A stretch of DNA of 64,000 bases from positions 1-64,000 of the forward strand of contig JBLWXT010000003.1 of assembly GCA_048267305.1 (NCBI GenBank). Direction: 5' to 3'. The DNA comes from Owenweeksia sp048267305 (GTDB taxonomy: Bacteria; Bacteroidota; Bacteroidia; Flavobacteriales; Schleiferiaceae). Made by a program: the position numbers and the translations under genes. Below, piece after piece: positions 49,462-58,400 of this stretch. The notes below the pieces were generated by a model. The model was not told the origin of the DNA. It worked only from the letters and a program-made list of their open reading frames with translations, and made no database searches. Numbering within the stretch: position 1 is the stretch's first letter; every line of letters starts with the position of its first letter.

Positions 49462-52400
49462 ATGTTTCAAGGATTATTTTCTATCAAAGGCCTGTGCCTA
49501 AGTGTACTGGCCTTTATTTCTTTTAATGCTACTGCCCAGGTTTTTGATGTGCCAGCCACGGGAAGTGATACATCAACCTCCTGTTTTGGATTGCTTAGAG
49601 ATCCTGGAGGCAACGCAAATTATTCGGGCTATCAAAATGGTTACTTCGTAATAGACCCTCCCGGCAATGGGCCGGTTTCCGTACTTTTTTCATCGTTTAA
49701 TACTCAGTCATTCAGTGATTATGTGAGTATATACGATGGACCAGGTCTTACGGGAACCCTCTTAGGCACTTACAGTGGTGCTACTTTGCCAGCAGGAGGA
49801 TTGGCCATTACGTCAACTTCCGGTGCTATCACCGTTAAATTTCAATCTAACTGCTGTACCCATTATTCAGGTTTTGTAATGTCATGGACGGCATCATCAA
49901 CACCTCCTGTGGCCTCATTTGCGGTAAACACTTCGCCTGCCTACAATACACCTGTACAGTTTATAAATACCAGCATTAATGGCGGTACTTATTTGTGGGA
50001 ATTTGGTGACGGGCAAACATCCACCCTTATCAATCCAGTGCATAATTATACTATTGCAGGCCCCAAGCAAGCAAGGTTGATTGTTTCAAACTGCGGAGGT
50101 TCTGACACTTCTTTATACACAACCATTAACGTACAAGCGGCACCTATAGGAGCTATATCAACAGATACAGTGAAAATGACACTGCCATGTGGAACAACCG
50201 GATCCACCTCCTTTACCGTTTCAAATTCAGGGGCAGGAATTTTAAATTATGGATTACAATTAACCCAGAAATCTACAAATTCAACGTTTAGAGAAGATTT
50301 TGAAGGCTCTGGTCTTGGAGCGTTTACTAATTTAAATACCACTTCTACTACCGCAACAATTCAGTCTACTGGCGCTCCTCAGGGTAGTAAATACCTTTCG
50401 GTAGTTGGTTCGGGGTTTATCGATCAGGGATTAAGAGCAACCATGTCCTCAAGTCAGCCAGAGTATATTGCTTATCGCATTAAGGATAACTCTTATACTT
50501 CATACCATGGATATGTTCGCTTTATAGAACGTTCACCTGCGGCAAGAGATATGTTTTACAGTGTTTTTAGATACAACGACATACGCTTGTACTATAAGGA
50601 TGTAAATAATTATAATACTTACTACTTGCACCCGAGGGTTCAGGGTACGTGGTATAATATTGAGTTGAAAAATATAGATTGGACCACCCAGAGCTATGAC
50701 ATATACATTGATGGCGTGGCAGTGGTTACAGGTGCTAGATTTTTAGACAATACCATTACGGGCATAAATGAAGTGGATGTTCATCATTCCAGTTTTGCGG
50801 ATGTGGATATTGATGATTTCAGAATGGATGCCAATGATCTATTGAGCTTAATTACCTATAACCCTAAGAGCGGGACATTATCAAACGGTAATAGCAATGT
50901 GATTTTTATTAATGCATCTGCGGCTAATCTCAATGCCGGGGTATATTGGTTGCAGTTTGTGATTTCCTCTAATGATACAGCTTTGGATGGACTTATCGTT
51001 CCACTGAGGTTGGAAGTAACCGGAACTGCCATACTCTCTCAAAGTGCAAATTGCATTAATTTCGGAACCACCTTTACCGGGTTTCAGTCACAGGATTCAG
51101 TTCTTTTAAGTAACTCAGGTTGTGATACGCTGGATTTTAATGCAATTAGCAGTTCCCATGCAGACATTACAACTTCACCGTCCTCCATGCAGTTGGCTCC
51201 TGGAGATAGTACATATATCTACGTTTCACTAAATTCCAGTTCTCCTCAAACGTACACAGATACGATTTATCTGAATGGTCCCGATACTAATGCTACTATT
51301 TGCATAAATGCAGTTTCAGTTGGGGCACCAGTTGTTAGTACAGATTCTACAGGATACAATATTTACTATACAGGATGTGGAGACTCAGTAAGTTTCCCGC
51401 TTACAGTTTATAATACAGGCCTCGGTAATTTAAATTGGGCCACCAGCTCATCTGTTAACGCCAACGTGTCTGATGATTTTGAGAATCCTGTTTTCAAAAG
51501 TTCACTTTGGGCTTCATGGGGTGTTTCTGCATTTATAGGTTCTAACTGTAGTGTAATAAATGGCTCAGGATCACTTAATTTTTACGGGGCAGGGCAGCGT
51601 TATGTTACCACAGTGCCTTTAAATACAACCTCAGGCGGCACCATTGAATTTACATTAAACCAGGGTAGCTGTGAGTATGCCGATGGAGGCGAAGGTATTT
51701 ATGTAGATTATTCTTTAAACGGAGGTGCAACCTGGTTTAATATCGGTTATTATTATACCACATCAGGTAACTTGTTAGTGAGTGCACCAATTCCTGCTCA
51801 GGCTCAGGCCAACAACGTGATTTTTCGTTTGGAGCAAAGGCTACACTCTGGTTCTGGCTTTGATAACTTTGTGGTTGATGATTTTTCAATCAGTTCAAGT
51901 ATTTCAAATAGTATCGTGTTTAAACCTGATACCGGTAGCATTGCTCCGGGAGATTCTGTTTTAATGACTGGTACGATAGGAATTCAGGGCCTAACCACTG
52001 GAACCTATAATCTACAAGGCTATATTGTTTCCAATGATCCTTCCAATCCTATTTATAGCTTTCCGGTAAACCTGTATCTTATAGGAATTCCGGATATTTC
52101 GGTTCAATCCAGCTGTTTTGATATGGATACAGTAATGACTGGCGCCAATAGGGTTGATTCGGTGATGGTAATAAATGAAGGTTGTGGGGATCTTGTTATT
52201 TCCGGTTTAACTACAGCTACCACTAATTTTACGGTGCAATCTTCTCTGTCAACAATTGCCCCGGGGGATACCTCTTATGTGCAACTTCAGTTTAGTGGAT
52301 CATCCACTTTGGGAGTTATAAATGACACTTTATCTATTAGCAGTAATGACACCTTGGTAAAACTGTGTTTAAGTGGTTACACCATTGGTGCGCCTGTAGC

Positions 52401-55329
52401 TATAGTGAGGCCGGATAGTATTTATGCCAGCTTTACTTCCTGTAACGATAGTGTTACCGTGCCCATTACTTTGGTAAACTCTGGTTTAAGTAGTTTATGG
52501 TATCAGGTATTGGGGCAGGCCTCATCTACAGTTAATGTGGTGCTTTATCAGCCTTCCTCTAACTTTAATGAATATTCTAAGGTTAAGACTATTGTCAGTC
52601 AGATGATGGATGTTAATCTTATTGAAAGTTTTGCCACTTCCTCCTTCGCCATTACCAGCGATCTTGCCACTGCAGATGTAATTATTATTCCCGAGGGAGG
52701 TGCATTGCCGGCTGCTGTAATTCCATCGATAAGGAGTTTTGTTTCTGGAGGCGGTACCTGTATACACCTCAGCAACTCGTATTACAACATTAACCAAGTG
52801 GGCATATTTACTACTAACGGAGCAACAGGTGCTGGAGGTACCATTAATGTAGTAAATGGGTCGCACCCGATCATGACAAATATTGGTTCCACCTTATCTT
52901 ACCAAAGTGCCACCACTGAGCTGTCTATTACAAGTGCTCATACTGTATTGGCCTCAAACTTTTTACCTCCCTCCAATTATGCTATGGTAGCCGCTTCCGA
53001 TTACGGCAATGGCCACGGAGTATTTATTGGTTATGATTATTACAGTTATAATCAGGTTTCTATACAGCTACTTGGTAATGCCATACGTTGGGGTGCTAAA
53101 GGTAAAATGCCGGATTACATTTCTGTGAGCCCGGATTCAGGTACTGTAGCCACTTCCGATTCAGTAACCATTAATGTTACATTAAGATCATTAGGGTTGA
53201 ACAACGGAAGAGATACAACAACTTTGGTTTTCGAAACAAATGATCCTCTAAAACCTACCATTTCTATTCCTGTTGTAATAGATGTAATGGGAACTTCAGA
53301 AACCCAGTTGCTATATAGCGGATGTATGGATTTTGACTCTCTGTTGGTTGGAGCCGCCAGGATTGACAGTCTATATATTAGAAATGTAGGATGTGATTCT
53401 CTTATTATTACGGGAGCATCAAGCAGTTCCGGTGATTTTACACTTCTGTCATTACCTGCCGCTACAGCACCGGGAGATAGTGTGATTGCCTTTGTGAAAT
53501 ATGTGCCATCTACCATAGGACTCACCAACGACACATTGTTCTTCTTTGGAAATGCAGATACTGTTGGCCTGTGCGTTACAGGTCGTGGTTTGGGAGCGCC
53601 TCAAGCAATAGTTACCCCTGATACCTTGAGGATTAATGTTAATAAGTGCGATGGAATAAGCCTTCAGACATTCAGTATACAAAACACAGGGCAAGGAAAT
53701 ATGAGTTACGATGTTCGCCTTTCTGAACAGTATGTTGATACAAGTCGTGCCTTCTTCAACACCTCAGGTGCGGCAACCACTCATAGTTTTGCCAACACAC
53801 CATCAACCACCGATACGATTTGGTTTATGGTGGCCATAAATGGAGATTTTGACGGCAATGGCGAGGATATATCTGTAATTGTTGAAGGAATAACTATTCA
53901 AACCAGCCTTTCAAATAATGTTACTATTGGTATTAATGATAGCTTAAGATTCTTTTATGTTGGGCCAAATATTGCCACCTGGTTAGCCGATAATACCTTA
54001 AATGTTACTATCCAAAATACTAGTTCTGTAAATCCAGGTTTTGCAAATGCACTTGATATGCATTTTGTAGAAGTGAGAATGGGCGGTGTTGGGCCCGCAT
54101 GGTTAACCATGTTATCTCCCAGTACAGGAAGCCTTGCTATTGGTAACACTGTTTCCAAAAGCCTTGCTTTTGATCCGGGTAGCTTGCTTCCGGGAGTTTA
54201 TACCACTACTATCAATGTTTTAAGTGATGATCCCATAAATCCAATAGTACCATTGTATGTTGAATTTACGGTAGAGGACAAGGCCGAAATAGTTATCTCG
54301 GATACATGTCTCATCTTTCCAACAACATTAATAGGTGATACCACTACCACCACCTTTTGGATTTACAATGAAGGTTGTAAAAACCTGAGTATAGGTAGCA
54401 TAATTTCTCCAAGCAATACTTTTAAAGTGAGTCCAGCCAATGGAAGTGTTTTGGCCGGAGATAGTTTGCTGATTACGGTGAATTTCATACCAAGCTCTAT
54501 CAATGCTTTCAACTCTAATCTTATTATTAATAATAATGATTCAACCATATTGGTATGCCTTATAGCAAACTCCAATGCATTGCCGGTTGCAGATTTTGCG
54601 TATTCTGTTGAGAATGTTTGTAAGGGTGAGTTGCTTTTCAATAATAGCTCTCAATATTCACCAACCGCATTTTATTGGGACTTTGGTGATGGTACTACCT
54701 CTACTTTACCAACGGTAACACACTTCTTTCCACAGCCTGGTACCTACAAGGTATTTTTTAGAGCCGTAAACTCTGCAGGTTTTGATACTATTTCTAAGTT
54801 GATTACCGTGAGTCCTTTTGTAGGAGATTTTGATTTGACCAATGACACCATGCTGGTTAATACACCTGTTAATTTTTATGACAGCACGGTTGTAGCCAAT
54901 AAATGGACGTGGACATTTGGTGATGGAAACGGTTCTTCAGTACAAAATCCGGTGCATAGCTATACCGCAGTAGGATCCTATAATGTAGATTTAGTGGCGG
55001 AAGATTCCAGAAATTGCCAGCTTACTATTTCTAAAACCATTTACATCGTGGATGGTATTGGCATAAGCGAGTATATGCTGGATGGAATCAACTATAGTGT
55101 ATTCCCAAATCCTAGTGAAGGACGCATGACCATTGAGGCTATGGGAATTAACTGGAATGGTTATCAGTTTAGGATCGTTGATGGTACCGGACGTATTATT
55201 AAGTTAATAGACCCTAGTGGCTTTGACAGAACACAAATGGACCTTACAGGTGTTCGTGCCGGTGTATATCAGTTAATAATCTCCAAGGATGGTGCACTAA
55301 AAACCAGAAGAAACCTGATCATTAAGTAA
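49462..55329 (+). CDS. giant multidomain T9SS surface protein, paralogue A
   Basis: The 1955-residue protein reads: signal peptide (1-25); CUB-like domain (about 28-148, ending SNCCTHYSGFVMSW); PKD domain (about 150-225, WEFGDG); lectin-like beta domain (about 275-455); four HYDIN/ASH-like repeats with conserved Cys (from about 530, 882, 1287 and 1615); a reelin-subrepeat-like module (about 668-812); a glutamine-amidotransferase-like module (about 1025-1213); two PKD domains (near 1738 and 1816); T9SS type A tail (about 1875-1955, YSVFPNPSEGRMT). No catalytic residues are obvious. It is probably a displayed adhesin-type protein. The next gene is a paralogue with the same order. Confidence 0.9.
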   Translation: MFQGLFSIKGLCLSVLAFISFNATAQVFDVPATGSDTSTSCFGLLRDPGGNANYSGYQNGYFVIDPPGNGPVSVLFSSFNTQSFSDYVSIYDGPGLTGTLLGTYSGATLPAGGLAITSTSGAITVKFQSNCCTHYSGFVMSWTASSTPPVASFAVNTSPAYNTPVQFINTSINGGTYLWEFGDGQTSTLINPVHNYTIAGPKQARLIVSNCGGSDTSLYTTINVQAAPIGAISTDTVKMTLPCGTTGSTSFTVSNSGAGILNYGLQLTQKSTNSTFREDFEGSGLGAFTNLNTTSTTATIQSTGAPQGSKYLSVVGSGFIDQGLRATMSSSQPEYIAYRIKDNSYTSYHGYVRFIERSPAARDMFYSVFRYNDIRLYYKDVNNYNTYYLHPRVQGTWYNIELKNIDWTTQSYDIYIDGVAVVTGARFLDNTITGINEVDVHHSSFADVDIDDFRMDANDLLSLITYNPKSGTLSNGNSNVIFINASAANLNAGVYWLQFVISSNDTALDGLIVPLRLEVTGTAILSQSANCINFGTTFTGFQSQDSVLLSNSGCDTLDFNAISSSHADITTSPSSMQLAPGDSTYIYVSLNSSSPQTYTDTIYLNGPDTNATICINAVSVGAPVVSTDSTGYNIYYTGCGDSVSFPLTVYNTGLGNLNWATSSSVNANVSDDFENPVFKSSLWASWGVSAFIGSNCSVINGSGSLNFYGAGQRYVTTVPLNTTSGGTIEFTLNQGSCEYADGGEGIYVDYSLNGGATWFNIGYYYTTSGNLLVSAPIPAQAQANNVIFRLEQRLHSGSGFDNFVVDDFSISSSISNSIVFKPDTGSIAPGDSVLMTGTIGIQGLTTGTYNLQGYIVSNDPSNPIYSFPVNLYLIGIPDISVQSSCFDMDTVMTGANRVDSVMVINEGCGDLVISGLTTATTNFTVQSSLSTIAPGDTSYVQLQFSGSSTLGVINDTLSISSNDTLVKLCLSGYTIGAPVAIVRPDSIYASFTSCNDSVTVPITLVNSGLSSLWYQVLGQASSTVNVVLYQPSSNFNEYSKVKTIVSQMMDVNLIESFATSSFAITSDLATADVIIIPEGGALPAAVIPSIRSFVSGGGTCIHLSNSYYNINQVGIFTTNGATGAGGTINVVNGSHPIMTNIGSTLSYQSATTELSITSAHTVLASNFLPPSNYAMVAASDYGNGHGVFIGYDYYSYNQVSIQLLGNAIRWGAKGKMPDYISVSPDSGTVATSDSVTINVTLRSLGLNNGRDTTTLVFETNDPLKPTISIPVVIDVMGTSETQLLYSGCMDFDSLLVGAARIDSLYIRNVGCDSLIITGASSSSGDFTLLSLPAATAPGDSVIAFVKYVPSTIGLTNDTLFFFGNADTVGLCVTGRGLGAPQAIVTPDTLRINVNKCDGISLQTFSIQNTGQGNMSYDVRLSEQYVDTSRAFFNTSGAATTHSFANTPSTTDTIWFMVAINGDFDGNGEDISVIVEGITIQTSLSNNVTIGINDSLRFFYVGPNIATWLADNTLNVTIQNTSSVNPGFANALDMHFVEVRMGGVGPAWLTMLSPSTGSLAIGNTVSKSLAFDPGSLLPGVYTTTINVLSDDPINPIVPLYVEFTVEDKAEIVISDTCLIFPTTLIGDTTTTTFWIYNEGCKNLSIGSIISPSNTFKVSPANGSVLAGDSLLITVNFIPSSINAFNSNLIINNNDSTILVCLIANSNALPVADFAYSVENVCKGELLFNNSSQYSPTAFYWDFGDGTTSTLPTVTHFFPQPGTYKVFFRAVNSAGFDTISKLITVSPFVGDFDLTNDTMLVNTPVNFYDSTVVANKWTWTFGDGNGSSVQNPVHSYTAVGSYNVDLVAEDSRNCQLTISKTIYIVDGIGISEYMLDGINYSVFPNPSEGRMTIEAMGINWNGYQFRIVDGTGRIIKLIDPSGFDRTQMDLTGVRAGVYQLIISKDGALKTRRNLIIK

Positions 55330-55351
55330 CAAGATTCATTTTGAATGAACA

Positions 55352-55388
55352 AAGGCTGCCGGGAGTTATTCCGGCAGCCTTTTTTTTG
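55352..55388 (+). terminator. rho-independent terminator after paralogue A
   Basis: An 11-bp perfect stem (AAGGCTGCCGG / CCGGCAGCCTT) with an 8-base loop is followed by seven T. It shows that the two giant genes are separate transcripts or that read-through is limited. Confidence 0.93.
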
Positions 55389-55471
55389 GCATTCCCAGAT
55401 TTTCCGGCAATTTCAGTTAGTTGTTGAAATTGATTAACCTTGTAAATGGATTCTTTCATATCCATCCGCCT

Positions 55472-58400
55472 ATGAAAATACCAAACTTTCTTCTTTTAAA
55501 GCCTTTTCTGCTCTTTACAGCATTTTTGTTCTCCGTTCAGGGCTATACACAAACCTTCAGAATGCCAATTGCAGGATCTTCTCTAAGAAATGATTGTAGC
55601 GGAACATTAAGAGATCCGGGTGGAGTTTCAAACTACTATTCCAATGTGAATAGTACATTTACTATTGATCCATTGGGAAATGAAAGTGTAGCACTGAACT
55701 TCATCATATTCAATACAGAGGCAGGCGTAGATTCAGTTACAATTTATGACGGCACGGGAACCACAGGTGCGATTTTAGGCTCATTTCATGGCACCAACTT
55801 ACCACTTGGTGGAGCAGCTGTTGTTGCAGGCAGTGGAGCTGTTACCATCGCCTTTAGCTCAAATTGCTGTATTGCCTTTTCAGGATTTGAACTGAACTGG
55901 AGTACAATACCCGACACGCTTAATCCGGTTTTTTCCGTTTCAATCACTACTCCTGATTATAATCGAGCGGTGAGTTTTACAAGCCATACTCCATTGGAAG
56001 GAAATCATACATGGTTGTTTGGCGATGGAACTACTTCTACACTCTTAAACCCAGTACATTATTATAAAACTTCGGGGCCCATGCAGGCCAGGCTCGTTGT
56101 TTCAAATTGTAATAGCACTGATACCTCTCAGCCTACGGTGATAAATGTAAAAGCCCCGCCCAGCGGTCAAATAGCAAGTGATACCATCAACCTTACGGTA
56201 CCTTGTGGAGGAATGGACTCCTCCTTATTTGTGCTTAGCAACAATGGCGCTGGCGTATTTCATTATAAGATGACGTTGCACCAACCTTTTCGCAATTATC
56301 ATTATCGGGAAACATTTGAGAGCAACACCCTTGGTAATTTTGTGATACAGGATGCCAGTGTTATTAAAGCTGAGATAAAAACGGAAAAGTCGCCTCAGGG
56401 CCGAAAGCACTTAAAGGTAAACTCTAAAAAAAGTGGAGGTATTAATAATGGGCTAAAGGCACAGTTTACTCAAAGCCTGCCATCGGCAATTTCCTATTTC
56501 GTTCAAAACCGTCCGTCAAATGTTGATCATGGATTTGTAAGGTTTGGCTCAAGCGCGCCACCATCTTATAGCGAATTGTTTCGCAGTCATTTTAAGCTGG
56601 GGCAAATGTATTTAACCTATGGAACGGGGCAGTTCGTTTTTCCTGCAGTTTATGGAGAGTGGTATAAAATTGAGCTTAAGAACATCGATTTTGTGGCAAA
56701 CCAATATGACATTTATGTTGATGGAATAGAGGTGGTTCATCAAGCCCGCTTTATACACCTGTATATACCTTATATAGATTTGATATTTATACACCATGGA
56801 ACAGGGCAGGCTGCAGTGGTGGTAGACGATATACAGTTGATAGGCTCTGGCGAAAAGCAAAATGTTACCTTTTTCCCTGATAGTGGCGCTGTGGCCTCCG
56901 CAGGGCAGGATAGTATCTGGTTAGTTGGTGATGCCTCTGACCTGTTGGCTGGTACCTACTGGCTGGATTTTAACATATCGTCTAACGATACTTTGATAAA
57001 CGGTAAAACCATACCAGTAAGATTTACTGTTACCGGTGATCCTACGGTACTGCTTAGCAAAAATTGCGTTAACTATGGTCAAGCTTATACTGGCTACCCT
57101 CTTAAAGATTCGGTAAGGCTAGTAAATGAAGGATGTGATACCGCCAACTTTACGTCAATACTTTCCACAAATCCCAACATAACATTTTCTGAAGATAGCC
57201 TCAAACTTGCCCCTGGCGATACCTCCTGGCTCTTTGTTTCCTTAAATGCCACAGCCACGGGGGCCTTAGCGGATACCTTGTTTCTTTACAGTTCGGATAC
57301 TACTATGCAAATTTGCCTGAGTGCAAATGTTGATAACCCGGGACAAGTGTTTTTAGATAGCCTTTCTACAAATATTTATTATTCTGGCTGTGCCGATACA
57401 CTTCCGTTTTCCATTAAGCTAAATAACCGAGGCACCGGAAACTTGAATTGGTCCACTACTAAAAGTTTTCAGGTTGGCTTTACAGATGATTTTAACGGAG
57501 CAGCTATTGATGCCGAGTTGTATGATTCGTGGAATGGTGTTTCGCACAACAATAACTGTGGTAATATTAATGGTGCTCGATCTCTTGTTTTTAGAGGAGA
57601 TGGTCCCAGATATATAATTACCAAACCTCTAAATACCTATATGGGTGGAACGATCAGCTTTGAATTAACTCATGGCTACTGTGAGCGAAATGAGTATGGC
57701 GAAGGACTTAATGTGGAGTATTCGAAGGATGGAGGCGCCACCTGGATAAGATTTGACTATTTGTATCCTTCCTATTTCCCCGTATTTAGCTACTCCCGCC
57801 AATTGCCTTTGGAGGCTATGGACACCAGTGTTCAGTTTAGGATTGAACAAAATTCCTTCGGTACTCGGTATCAGGATGTATGGATATTGGATGATCTGAA
57901 CATAGATTTGAATATAGCCAATAATCTGATGTTGGCCCCCCAAGGTGGATTGTTAGCTGCAGGAGACAGCGTGCTTTTGCAAGGCAGTTTATACGTTGAT
58001 ACCTTTCTTACAGGTATTCATCATATCCCCGTTTTTATACATTCAAATGATCCTGATGATAGTCTTTATTTTTTCACGATAAACTTTCATTTGCAGGGTG
58101 CCCCCAAAGCAATAGTACCCAGCTGTATGGTGATGGATACTACAAGGGCAGGAGCTTCTTCTACAGATTCACTTATGATCTTGAATAATGGCTGTGGTGA
58201 TTTGGTAATATCATCTATCACTACAGCTACTGCCAATTATTTGGTAAATCACACACCAGATACTGTGGCCGTGGGAGATACAGCTTATGTGGGAATCACT
58301 TTTGTGGCAAGTGCCATAATTGGCAACACCCAGGATACCCTGGTTATTGCCAGTAATGATACCCTCATTAAAACTTGTTTAAGCGGTTTTTCTGATGGGG

